Source: Pelosinus sp. IPA-1
GTDB lineage: Bacteria; Bacillota; Negativicutes; DSM-13327
DNA length: 64,000 nt
Assembly: GCF_030269905.1 (NCBI RefSeq)
Contig: NZ_BSVC01000001.1
Coordinates: 682,001-746,000, forward strand
Reading direction: 5' to 3'
The notes beneath the pieces were generated by a model. The model was given only the letters and a program-made list of their open reading frames with translations. It was not told the DNA's origin and did no database searches. Made by a program: the position numbers and the translations under genes. Below are positions 28,779 through 36,674 of this stretch, one piece after another. Within the stretch, counting starts at the first letter, position 1. Each line of letters starts with the position of its first letter.

Positions 28779-30269
28779 ATGAGTAAAGTTGTTCTTGAAA
28801 TGAAGAATATTCACAAGCGCTTTCCGGGGGTGTATGCATTAAAGGATGTAAATTTCGCATTAGAGGCTGGAGAGGTACACGGAGTATTAGGAGAAAACGG
28901 CGCAGGTAAATCTACACTGATGAAGGTGCTTGGAGGTATATATAATGTAGACGAGGGTGAAATATACATTGATGGGCAAGGGGTAAAAATTCACGATGTA
29001 CTCGACTCGCAAAACGCAGGTGTAAGTATTATTCATCAAGAGTTGGTATTAGTACCCCACATGTCAGTTGCTGAAAATATTTTTTCTGGCCGAGAACCGA
29101 CAGGAAAGTTTGGTTTTATTAAACAGGACATCATGCTCCAAGAGGCACAAAAATTGTTAGATTTTTTTAATCTGGGAATTGATGCTTCTCAGCTAGTGTA
29201 TAAGCTAAATATAGCAGAGCAGCAAATGGTAGAAGTTGCGCGGGCTATTTCTTTTAATTCTAAGATACTTGTCATGGATGAACCGACCTCGTCACTAACA
29301 GAAAAAGAAGTGGGATTCCTTTTTGAAACAATAGCAAATTTAAAATCCCAAGGGGTAGGAATTATTTATATCTCTCATAGAATGTCGGAACTTTTCAGGA
29401 TTACTGATCGAATTACAGTGATGCGTGATGGACAATATATTGGCACGAAGGTAACAAAGGAAACAAATGTAAATGAGCTAATTTCAATGATGGTTGGCCG
29501 CGAGCTTACTAGTTATTATCATAAAATAGCCCATGAGCTTGGAGAGAATGCTCTTGAAGTAAGGAATCTGTCGAGGAAAGGTGTGTTTAGCGATATTAAC
29601 TTTGAGATAAAAAAAGGTGAAATATTAGGCTTTTCGGGCCTTGTTGGCGCAGGACGTTCGGAAATTATGAAATCAATATTTGGTCTTGACCCTATAGATT
29701 CTGGTGAAGTTTACATACATGGCAAAAAGGTAGTGATACAATCGCCGAGTGATGCCATGGATCTAGGGATTGCCCTTGTTCCAGAAAATCGCAAGGATGA
29801 AGGACTAATACTAAAGGGAAGCGTAGGCTACAATATGACTCTGCGAGTCTTAGATGAATTTATAAAAGGTATTAGTGTAAATACAAGAAAAGAAGAGGAA
29901 ATTATCAATACCTATGTAGAAAAACTCGGAATTAAATCGGCTAGTTCATCCCAATTAGTCAGCAATCTCAGCGGTGGAAATCAACAAAAGGTGGTTATTG
30001 CCAAATCCTTAGCCGCCAAGCCTCAAATATTAATACTCGACGAACCGACTAGAGGGGTAGATGTTGGTGCCAAAGCGGAGATTTATGCAATTATGAACCG
30101 TCTTGCACAAGAAGGAGTATCTATTATTATGATATCTTCAGAGTTGCCGGAAGTTATTAATATGAGTGATCGAGTTATCGTTATTCACAATGGCAGTATA
30201 GCAGGAATACTAAATCGAGATGAATTCTCACAAGAGAAAATAATGCATATGGCAACAGGAGGTTTGTAA
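28779..30269 (+). CDS. Sugar ABC transporter ATP-binding protein, RbsA/MglA type
   Basis: 496 aa with two fused ATPase domains, as in sugar importers of the CUT2 family. Domain 1 has GENGAGKST and a degenerate signature region (LNIAEQQMVEVARA). Domain 2 has the signature LSGGNQQKVVIAKSL and LILDEPTRGVD, but its own Walker A region is altered (GLVGAGRSE), typical of this family. The frame opens at GTG 28749, but AGGTGAAG fits the ATG at 28779. Confidence 0.93.
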   Translation: MSKVVLEMKNIHKRFPGVYALKDVNFALEAGEVHGVLGENGAGKSTLMKVLGGIYNVDEGEIYIDGQGVKIHDVLDSQNAGVSIIHQELVLVPHMSVAENIFSGREPTGKFGFIKQDIMLQEAQKLLDFFNLGIDASQLVYKLNIAEQQMVEVARAISFNSKILVMDEPTSSLTEKEVGFLFETIANLKSQGVGIIYISHRMSELFRITDRITVMRDGQYIGTKVTKETNVNELISMMVGRELTSYYHKIAHELGENALEVRNLSRKGVFSDINFEIKKGEILGFSGLVGAGRSEIMKSIFGLDPIDSGEVYIHGKKVVIQSPSDAMDLGIALVPENRKDEGLILKGSVGYNMTLRVLDEFIKGISVNTRKEEEIINTYVEKLGIKSASSSQLVSNLSGGNQQKVVIAKSLAAKPQILILDEPTRGVDVGAKAEIYAIMNRLAQEGVSIIMISSELPEVINMSDRVIVIHNGSIAGILNRDEFSQEKIMHMATGGL

Positions 30270-30271
30270 TT

Positions 30272-31270
30272 ATGATGAAAGTGGTTACGAATAGTAAAAC
30301 AAATCTTTTTGAGAAAATAAGCGTAGATATTTTACAATTTATGAAAGAAAATTTTGGTATACTAATCGGTTTTGTGGCTTTATGTGTAGCATTATCGATT
30401 ATTTCTCCAGCTTTTCTAACAGAAGCAAATATTCTTAATATTTTACGGCAAGTATCAACAAACGCAAATCTTGCTTTAGGCATGACCCTTGTTATTATTA
30501 TATGTGGTATTGATCTTTCCGTAGGTTCGATTGTTGCTTTATCAGGAACGGTGACAGGTGGATTAATTGCCTTTAGTGGTGTGCCGATCTCCATAGCAGT
30601 TTTGATAGGAATTTTAGTAGGGACGCTCGCTGGCGCGTTTAATGGTGTGGTGGTAGCTTATACAGGTATACCTTCTTTTATCGTGACACTTGCAATGCTC
30701 AATATAGCCCGGGGTGCTGCTTATGTGTATACAGGCGGACAACCAATTCGAGTAATGAATGAAGGGTTTAATGTAATTGGCGCAGGATATTTAGGACCAA
30801 TTCCCTTACCTGTGATTTATTCTTTTATATTTTTAATCATTACTTTCATTATTCTCAATAAGACAAAGTTGGGCAGGCATATTTACGCAGTTGGTGGTAA
30901 TAAGGAAGCTGCTCGATTTACTGGTATTAAAATCAAAAAGGTAGAAATTTTTGTTTACACATTCTCAGGTTTTTTAGCTGCTTTTTCTGGTGTTGTATTA
31001 GCAGCTCGTATGTTTTCTGGGCAGCCGACAGTCGGCAATGGATTTGAGCTGGATGCAATTGCAGCTGTTGTTCTTGGCGGCACGAGTATGACGGGCGGGA
31101 TTGGTAAGATTGGTGGCACTTTAATTGGTGTGCTAGTCATTGGTGTACTAAATAATGGACTCAATCTCCTAAATATTAATTCATTTTGGCAACTCATTAT
31201 TAAGGGAATTGTTATTTTAGCCGCCGTCTATGTAGATATGATGAAAAAGAGAAAAGAAGCAAGGGCGTAA
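30272..31270 (+). CDS. Sugar ABC transporter permease, RbsC type
   Basis: 332 aa with some 8-10 membrane segments. The family signature GIDLSVGSIVALSGTVTGGL and AVGGNKEAARFTGIKI, plus AAVVLGGTSMTGGIGKIGGT near the C-terminus, are plain. It forms the channel for the RbsA-like ATPase that ends three bases upstream. Confidence 0.93.
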   Translation: MMKVVTNSKTNLFEKISVDILQFMKENFGILIGFVALCVALSIISPAFLTEANILNILRQVSTNANLALGMTLVIIICGIDLSVGSIVALSGTVTGGLIAFSGVPISIAVLIGILVGTLAGAFNGVVVAYTGIPSFIVTLAMLNIARGAAYVYTGGQPIRVMNEGFNVIGAGYLGPIPLPVIYSFIFLIITFIILNKTKLGRHIYAVGGNKEAARFTGIKIKKVEIFVYTFSGFLAAFSGVVLAARMFSGQPTVGNGFELDAIAAVVLGGTSMTGGIGKIGGTLIGVLVIGVLNNGLNLLNINSFWQLIIKGIVILAAVYVDMMKKRKEARA

Positions 31271-31301
31271 CGAAAAAAACACAGACTAAGGGGGGGATTT
31301 T

Positions 31302-32261
31302 ATGTTTGATGTAGTAGCTCTAGGTGAACTGCTAATTGATTTTACACCTGCAGCTCTTTCCGTTGATGGGAAGCTGCAGTTTCAATAAAATCCAGGGGGG
31401 GCGCCTGCTAATGTACTAGCAGCTCTGACAAAGTTAGGGGGAAAGTCAGCATTTATCGGTATGGTAGGACAAGATCAATTTGGATTGTTTCTAAAAGATG
31501 TTCTTGTCCAAAACAATATTAATGTAACGGGTCTAAAGGTTTCCTCTCGAGCACATACTACCCTGGCTTTTGTACATTTAGATTCTAGCGGCGACAGATC
31601 TTTTAGTTTTTATCGTAACCCAGGAGCGGATATGCTATTGGATAGTCAAGATGTGGACTATGAGGTCATTGCCAAAACAAAAATCTTTCATTTTGGATCC
31701 CTGTCTATGACGGATGAACCCGTTCGAAGTGCGACCTTAGCAGCAGTCCAATTTGCTAGAGAAAAGAAACTCATTATTTCTTATGACCCTAATTTTCGTC
31801 CTCCTTTATGGGCAAGTACCAAGGAGGCCATAAAACATATGAAAGTTGGTTTATCCTATGCAGATATTGTGAAAATATCTGATGATGAATTAAAGATGAT
31901 AACTGGAAAAGATGACATAGTGGAAGGAGCATCGACTCTCTACCAAGCAGGCAACAAAATTGTATTGGTCACATTAGGAGCAGAAGGCTGTTATTATCAA
32001 TACCCAGGGGGGCAAGGAAGGCTTTTGGCCTATCCTGTAAAACCGGTTGATACAACAGGGGCTGGTGATGCATTTCTAGGGGCTTTTTTGTATCAGCTAG
32101 GGAATCGTAGTTTAACAGAAATTATATCTTTGCCGCAAAAAGAATTTGAGGGTATGATTGATTTTGCGAACGCTGCTGGTGGTTTAACGACAACTAAAAC
32201 AGGAGCCATTCCAGCATTACCTTCTTTAAGAGAAATTAGTGAACTTTGTCAAGGAATATAA
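31302..32261 (+). pseudogene. Fructokinase-like PfkB kinase interrupted by an in-frame TAA
   Basis: From the ATG at 31302 (after AAGGGGGGATTTT) the frame reads MFDVVALGELLIDFTP and meets TAA at 31386-31388, codon 29. It then continues without further stops or shifts to 32261 (319 codons). The stop falls in FQ*NPGGAPANVLAAL, where relatives carry a sense codon before the conserved NPGGAPANV. The rest is intact, including VDTTGAGDAFLGAF. A single substitution (for example AAA or GAA to TAA) would explain it. A restart at ATG 31461 would lack the substrate-binding N-terminus. A sequencing error is possible. Confidence 0.85.
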
Positions 32262-32292
32262 GTTACCAATAAAAGTAAGAACGGAGCTATTG

Positions 32293-32333
32293 CTAACTAT
32301 ATCAAATTGTGATATAGTTAGTTTTAATTTAAT
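32293..32333 (+). terminator. Terminator of the sugar transporter operon
   Basis: CTAACTATATCA and TGATATAGTTAG form a perfect 12-bp stem with an AATTG loop followed by TTTTAATTT. Confidence 0.8.
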
Positions 32334-32340
32334 ATATTAA

Positions 32341-32447
32341 CTCTTATCAAGAGTGGTCGAGGGACTGGCCCGATGACACCCAGCAACCGGCAGCAATGCA
32401 GTGGTGCTAATTCCAGCAGGATTTATCCTGACAGATGAGAGAGGGCT
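32341..32447 (+). promoter_or_regulatory. SAM-I riboswitch (S-box)
   Basis: CTCTTATCAAGAGTGG opens P1/P2. GAGGGACTGGCCCGATGA, CCCAGCAACCGGC, GTGGTGCTAATTCC and TGACAGATGAGAG are the conserved S-box blocks. A terminator follows, so SAM binding should switch the next genes off. The gene right behind it is an unrecognised 65-aa protein. Confidence 0.95.
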
Positions 32448-32448
32448 A

Positions 32449-32506
32449 AAATGTTATTTAAGTCCCTTTCATTATGAAAAGGGTTTTAAATAACATTTTT
32501 TTTTAG
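32449..32506 (+). terminator. Expression-platform terminator of the SAM riboswitch
   Basis: AAATGTTATTTAA pairs with TTAAATAACATTT, extended by AAGTCCCTTTC/GAAAAGGGTTT inside, and is followed by nine T residues. Confidence 0.85.
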
Positions 32507-32521
32507 AGGGAGGAGAATTAA

Positions 32522-32719
32522 ATGGCACATGTTAATTATGCTGCTTATATAGCAACCGAAAATAAAACAAATGATTCATCATCATCAGTGAAGGAAAAGG
32601 GAAGCATTACCCAAGGAAGTGATGAAATTATTATTAGGATTAAGAATGGTTCTGTAATTAGTTTTGTTAAGAATGTCCATTTCTCTGCTCTAGAAGGTTT
32701 AAATGGTGATGGAATTTAA
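32522..32719 (+). CDS. Unrecognised 65-aa protein under SAM riboswitch control
   Basis: A strong AGGGAGGAG site sits seven bases before the ATG, and the gene is the first behind the S-box. The protein is hydrophilic, with a Ser-rich stretch (NDSSSSVKEKGS) and a C-terminal part (EIIIRIKNGSVISFVKNVHF) that could form a small beta hairpin. It has no cysteine, membrane segment or known motif. A hairpin (CTAGAAGGTTTAAAT and complement) overlaps its last codons at 32690-32729. No function can be assigned. Confidence 0.65.
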   Translation: MAHVNYAAYIATENKTNDSSSSVKEKGSITQGSDEIIIRIKNGSVISFVKNVHFSALEGLNGDGI

Positions 32720-32833
32720 ACCTTCTAGTGGAGTAAAAGGTTGAAAATTATTGGCAGATATGTGGCATCATGGTATATTAGGAGTAATGAAAAACTTCAC
32801 TTCTAAAGTAATGGTATGAAAAGGAGAATAACT

Positions 32834-33646
32834 GTGGAAAGTGTCACCAAGAAACTAGAAGAACTAGATAAATTACTTAGTGGATTAGGAAGAATTGTAG
32901 TAGCCTTTTCTGGAGGTGTGGATAGTAGTTTCTTAGCAGCGGCAGCAGCAAGGGCTGTAAAAGGAGAGGCAATAGCTATTACCGCTTTTTCTGAAACCCT
33001 ACCAGAAAGTGAAAAGGATGAAGCCATCTTAATTGCAAAGAAAATTGGTATTCAGCATATACTTTTAAATATTAGTGAATTAAACAGCCCTGATTTTGTT
33101 GCAAATGACAAAAATCGTTGTTACTATTGCAAGCAGGAAAGGTTTTCAGTATTAGTGGACTGGGCTAAGAAAAACAATTATAATTGGGTACTTGATGGAT
33201 CTAATGTGGATGATTTATCAGATTATCGTCCAGGAATTAAGGCTGTTGAAGAATTAGAATATGTAAGAAGCCCATTAATTGAAGTCGGATTAACAAAGGC
33301 AGAAATTAGAGAGGCATCTAAGGAATGGGATTTACCGACCTGGAATAAACCAAGTGCGGCTTGTCTTTCTTCGCGGGTAGTTTATGGGCTCTCCATTACG
33401 GGAGAGAGACTTGGGCAAATAGAAAAAGCCGAAGCGTTAGTAAAAAGATTTTGCACAGGGCAAGTCAGGGTAAGGCACCATGGGGATATTGCTCGCATTG
33501 AGGTATCTCCTGAAAATATTAGTGCCATTAGTAATCCCAATATTGCTAACGTGATTGATAAAGGTCTTAAAGAATTAGGGTTTACCTATGTTACCCTTGA
33601 CCTTGCTGGATACCGGACGGGTAGTATGAACGCTGCGATACTATAG
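32834..33646 (+). CDS. larE: ATP-dependent sulfur transferase LarE
   Basis: 270 aa. PP-loop motif VAFSGGVDSSFLA near residue 25, then DKNRCYYCKQERF, DGSNVDDLSDYRPG and KPSAACLSSRV. LarE adds sulfur to the pyridinium cofactor that becomes the nickel-pincer nucleotide of lactate racemase. The CYYC pair plus the ACLSSR cysteine suggests the iron-sulfur type rather than the self-sacrificing single-Cys type. AAAAGGAG fits a GTG start at 32834 better than the ATG at 32816. larA, larB and larC are not in the window. Confidence 0.85.
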   Translation: MESVTKKLEELDKLLSGLGRIVVAFSGGVDSSFLAAAAARAVKGEAIAITAFSETLPESEKDEAILIAKKIGIQHILLNISELNSPDFVANDKNRCYYCKQERFSVLVDWAKKNNYNWVLDGSNVDDLSDYRPGIKAVEELEYVRSPLIEVGLTKAEIREASKEWDLPTWNKPSAACLSSRVVYGLSITGERLGQIEKAEALVKRFCTGQVRVRHHGDIARIEVSPENISAISNPNIANVIDKGLKELGFTYVTLDLAGYRTGSMNAAIL

Positions 33647-33662
33647 GTTCAATTTAGATATG

Positions 33663-33702
33663 AAAAAGTAGGCAGGACTTGATTCCATGCCTACTTTTTA
33701 GT
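33663..33702 (+). terminator. Terminator after larE
   Basis: AAAAAGTAGGCA and TGCCTACTTTTT form a 12-bp stem with a 13-base loop; U-rich on both strands. Confidence 0.8.
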
Positions 33703-33862
33703 ATATCAGAAGATGCATAACTTTCTTTAACTTCTTGTTTTAAGAAGAGTTCGCTGACGAATCCGAATTGATACGAAAAGTAAGCAAATAGTGATAGCTT
33801 AAGAATTTTAACTATATTTATTTAAAGTGTAGTTGATTGTTTTTGTATCTAATTTGTCAGAA

Positions 33863-34405
33863 CTAATCCCTTGTCGCCTTTAGCGTAACATCTATTTTAA
33901 ATGTTTGTGTGCCTCCACTAATCAAGCCATTAGGTTCTATCTCGCAAGCAGCAAAATAATCATAGTCTGTTACTTGTGCCGTACCCGTAATAACGTCACC
34001 TGGTATTACTCCCGGAATTGCTACGGGACCTGTAAACTCAAAAAGTTGTTGATGAAAGTGAACAATACCGCCGTAACATTCAACTAGTGAACCCCACCCA
34101 TCTAAACATTTGAACTCATCTGTTTTTTCCTCAGATGCTTCGGAATCGCGATCCTTTTTACCTTCTTCGTTCTGCTCATCTTGGCTTTTTTTACCATGAG
34201 GATGTAGATAATAGAATGTATGTTCTACGGCTCCTTTAACTAGTACCTTATCATTGAATACAGTATAATCAGTAATCTCTGCAGTAAATAATTCGCGGAT
34301 TATCTTTGACATCGGTGGTTTAATTTTAATATAAGTTTCACACAGTAACTGAGCTGTTCCATTACCGACAACTTGCCTTAACTCAGTGGGGTTTATGATT
34401 TCCAT
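33863..34405 (-). CDS. DUF3794 (SPOCS-domain) protein
   Basis: 180 aa. The SPOCS pattern is clear: KIKPPMSKIIRELFTAEITDY, KVLVKGAVEHTFYYLH, VHFHQQLFEFTGPVAIPGVIPGD, and VTDYDYFAACE. SPOCS domains occur in SipL and other spore morphogenesis proteins. A highly charged insert (KKSQDEQNEEGKKDRDSE region, about 76-100) splits the domain and is probably an exposed loop. AAGGAGG precedes the ATG. Involvement in spore coat or cortex is inferred from the family. Confidence 0.78.
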   Translation of the reverse strand: MEIINPTELRQVVGNGTAQLLCETYIKIKPPMSKIIRELFTAEITDYTVFNDKVLVKGAVEHTFYYLHPHGKKSQDEQNEEGKKDRDSEASEEKTDEFKCLDGWGSLVECYGGIVHFHQQLFEFTGPVAIPGVIPGDVITGTAQVTDYDYFAACEIEPNGLISGGTQTFKIDVTLKATRD

Positions 34406-34628
34406 TTTAGAACCTCCTTATAAATTCCAATAGAGCTACTTCTTAGCTTATATGGAATTGTTATGTTATAGTATATTTTGCTGCTTGGTTGAATGTTACA
34501 TATATCCTCATTACTTATTAGAATTTTTCTAAATACAATTATACATATATCTATACCCTTCTTTGTAGGAAAAGCCCTTGTCAGAGGTACTCTATGTAGG
34601 TATGGCTTCAAAAGTACCTACTATAATA

Positions 34629-34684
34629 TTAAAAACCGCCCAAATAGTTCGAATTGATGCGACTATTTAGGTGGTTTTTATTTA
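34629..34684. terminator. Bidirectional terminator between the SPOCS and HipA-like genes
   Basis: AAAAACCGCCCAAATAGT pairs with ACTATTTAGGTGGTTTTT (one G-T and one mismatch), giving U-rich ends on either strand. It probably terminates the HipA-like gene on the minus strand. Confidence 0.75.
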
Positions 34685-34712
34685 TCAAATCTATTCAAAA
34701 GATCTTCTGTAG

Positions 34713-35537
34713 CTAAAGTTTTTCACTTACTTTGATTGCTTTTCCAAACAGCCATCGGCGTCCACCACGCGATCTCGGAATGTATTTACACAGAATTTTC
34801 CAGATGTCTTCTACCATATCTCGCCGTGTCTTAATATAATGAATAAGCCCTTGCCGTTCGGGCTCATCTGGCAGCCATTCCTCAGGAATTTCCCGTACTA
34901 TTGTTTCAATGTGTTCATCACTGAGTTCCGTCACTTTTTCCAAGTAGGGAAGGAAATCTTCTGGAGAAAGACGATCTCTGAGTAACAATCCATAGGAATA
35001 ACGATAATAAACCCTTATTTTCGTAGCCAAGTGAGTAACCGACTCTAACGTCCATCTGCCAGACCCAAATAGGTGAGAATTATCAATGGCATATATTTTA
35101 TAACCAGCTTCTTCCCGCCGTATTAGAAGGTTTTTCTTATTATTTGTTCGATCCGAGTTGTGAAATATATGGTCAAATAACATGACTCCAGCCATTTCAG
35201 CCACATTAACTGCTTTACTTAAATTATGCTTTCCTAGATATTGTGTATGTTCTAAATACTGAGAAGCAAAATGCCGTCCTGGGTTTACGCCTAATTCCAT
35301 AAGTGATGGGCTTTCTTGTAGCATTTGCTCGTTAATCCCTATAATACCACTAGGCGGAAAGCACAGGTTCATGATTTCACCAAATTGTACCGCCAAAAAT
35401 TCGCTTGCCAATACCCTGGAACCAAGCTGATTATTTTGGAATTTAACCACATAGATTTTTCCGTCATCAGCGCGAAAAAATTGGGGCGCTGTGACTCCCA
35501 CCCCCACAGCGCCAAGATGTTCTGTGGCCATGAGCAT
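34713..35537 (-). CDS. HipA-like kinase-fold protein (HipA_2 family)
   Basis: 274 aa. It shows KIYVVKFQNNQLGSRVLASEFLA (lysine of the phosphate-binding strand), MLFDHIFHNSDRTNNKKNLLI (catalytic D and N of the HipA/PI3K-like loop) and YAIDNSHLF (metal DxxH-like site). This is a stand-alone HipA-type kinase; no HipB-like antitoxin is adjacent, so a toxin role is not supported. GAGGAGG precedes the ATG. The substrate is unknown. Confidence 0.75.
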   Translation of the reverse strand: MLMATEHLGAVGVGVTAPQFFRADDGKIYVVKFQNNQLGSRVLASEFLAVQFGEIMNLCFPPSGIIGINEQMLQESPSLMELGVNPGRHFASQYLEHTQYLGKHNLSKAVNVAEMAGVMLFDHIFHNSDRTNNKKNLLIRREEAGYKIYAIDNSHLFGSGRWTLESVTHLATKIRVYYRYSYGLLLRDRLSPEDFLPYLEKVTELSDEHIETIVREIPEEWLPDEPERQGLIHYIKTRRDMVEDIWKILCKYIPRSRGGRRWLFGKAIKVSEKL

Positions 35538-35563
35538 GCTAGTAACCTCCTCTAATGATAGTC

Positions 35564-35606
35564 TAAAACAAAAAGACCCAGTAAGAAAGCTTACCCTGGG
35601 TCTTTC
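35564..35606 (-). terminator. Terminator after the repeat-protein gene
   Basis: On the minus strand AAAGACCCAGGGTAAG pairs with CTTACTGGGTCTTT and is followed by TTTGTTTT. It separates the repeat-protein gene from the HipA-like gene. Confidence 0.8.
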
Positions 35607-35748
35607 GCTATTTAGGATTTAGTTGCGCATCAGTTTTTACGACATGCGCAACCATTAGCGAATTTAAGCTCAGTCTTGTTAAAAGATAATGTTAGTCCTA
35701 GAACTGGAAGATGGTGTTTTTGAGATTCATCCCCGTTCTATCATTGGA

Positions 35749-36489
35749 TTAACAAGGACAGCGATTGTTTCCAGAAACTGAAGTTATAGCTTCGAGATTA
35801 ATTACGACTGTCCGGACGTCACTAGCTGAAATAGAAGAGCTGGCACCAGGAACAAAGATATCATCTACTGACAGTATTGCCAATTCATCTTCGACATCAC
35901 CGAGCACTCCTGTAAACAAGAAACCTCCAAGGGTTGTTATTGCGACACAATCACCAACCATACGGCACAGGAAGCGGATTAATTCATGGCTTTCCTGACG
36001 TTCGGTGGATTCATCAACGGTAAGAGTACGCCCGCCCTTATTTCCTTTACCGCCGCCAGTATTACTGTTGGTGTTGTGACTGTTGGTGTTGTGACTGTTG
36101 GTGTTGTGACTGTTGGTGTTGTGACTGTTGGTGTTGTGACTGTTGGTGTTGTGACTGTTAGTGTTATTGCTACTGCTACTGCTACTGCTGCTGCTTCTTC
36201 CACCATCGATTGGATCTTCTACTATTCCAGTACCTTTGCCAACTATCTGCCATAGATCAATACGGGCGAACTCCACAAACCGAACTTCTCCTCCTGGAGA
36301 AAGAATTTCCACATCAGCTGAATCCGCTGTAATTGCTGGGGTAAGAAGGGCAATGCGGCAGTCATCGATTGCCTGCAAACGGCCGAAATAAGTAAAACCG
36401 TCAAAGCCAAATAATAGTACATCTGTGTTTAATTCGCGTTGCAATTCTCTGATGAGCCTTTCATTGCGAATCTCCGCAAAAATACTCAT
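35749..36489 (-). CDS. Two-domain protein with a (HNTNS)n low-complexity linker
   Basis: 246 aa, no family recognised. Two related halves, each about 60-70 residues, look like the same small beta-barrel: VLLFGFDGFTYFGRLQAIDDCRIALLTP in the first and VAITTLGGFLFTGVLGDVEDELAILSV in the second. They are joined by a run of nine serines, then seven NTNSH-type units and a Gly/Lys-rich stretch. The C-terminus ends NNRCPC. The repeat DNA is six exact 15-mers. Cysteine-tailed repeat proteins occur in spore coats and the next genes include a SPOCS protein, but a spore role is a guess. GGGAGGAA precedes the ATG. Confidence 0.7.
   Translation of the reverse strand: MSIFAEIRNERLIRELQRELNTDVLLFGFDGFTYFGRLQAIDDCRIALLTPAITADSADVEILSPGGEVRFVEFARIDLWQIVGKGTGIVEDPIDGGRSSSSSSSSSNNTNSHNTNSHNTNSHNTNSHNTNSHNTNSHNTNSNTGGGKGNKGGRTLTVDESTERQESHELIRFLCRMVGDCVAITTLGGFLFTGVLGDVEDELAILSVDDIFVPGASSSISASDVRTVVINLEAITSVSGNNRCPC
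36064..36168. repeat. 15-bp coding tandem repeat
   Basis: ACTGTTGGTGTTGTG is repeated six times exactly (36064-36153), followed by one degenerate unit and a TGCTAC-rich hexamer run to about 36192. In frame on the minus strand it encodes HNTNS units and polyserine. Copy number is likely to vary by slippage. Confidence 0.92.
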
Positions 36490-36674
36490 AATGTATATTC
36501 CTCCCTATTTAAGTTATAATAATAAACTTACTATACTGTATGATTACAGAGTTGATAGTGTTACTGTTTAGATCTGTTCTTCAAAAGAAAAAGGCCAATT
36601 ATGTCTAGATCATGTAGTTTGGAAAAGTAATGATGAAATGTTATCTACAATTATTGCGGCAGTGATATCTCTAC

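Noticed and set aside
31302-31460. Programmed recoding (selenocysteine, frameshift) in the kinase gene
   Set aside because: The codon is TAA, not TGA; the frame is unchanged on both sides; there is no slippery site or downstream SECIS-like hairpin evident.
34713-35537. HipA-type toxin-antitoxin system
   Set aside because: No HipB-like DNA-binding partner is adjacent in either direction; the protein belongs to the stand-alone HipA_2 type.
36064-36192. Tandem repeat considered as a CRISPR array
   Set aside because: Units are 15 bp, head to tail without spacers, in frame within a gene, and no cas genes are near.
35979-36391. Alternative-frame and antisense proteins across the 15-bp repeat
   Set aside because: They are open only because the repeat unit lacks stops in several frames. 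They have no ribosome site and are pure low-complexity sequence.
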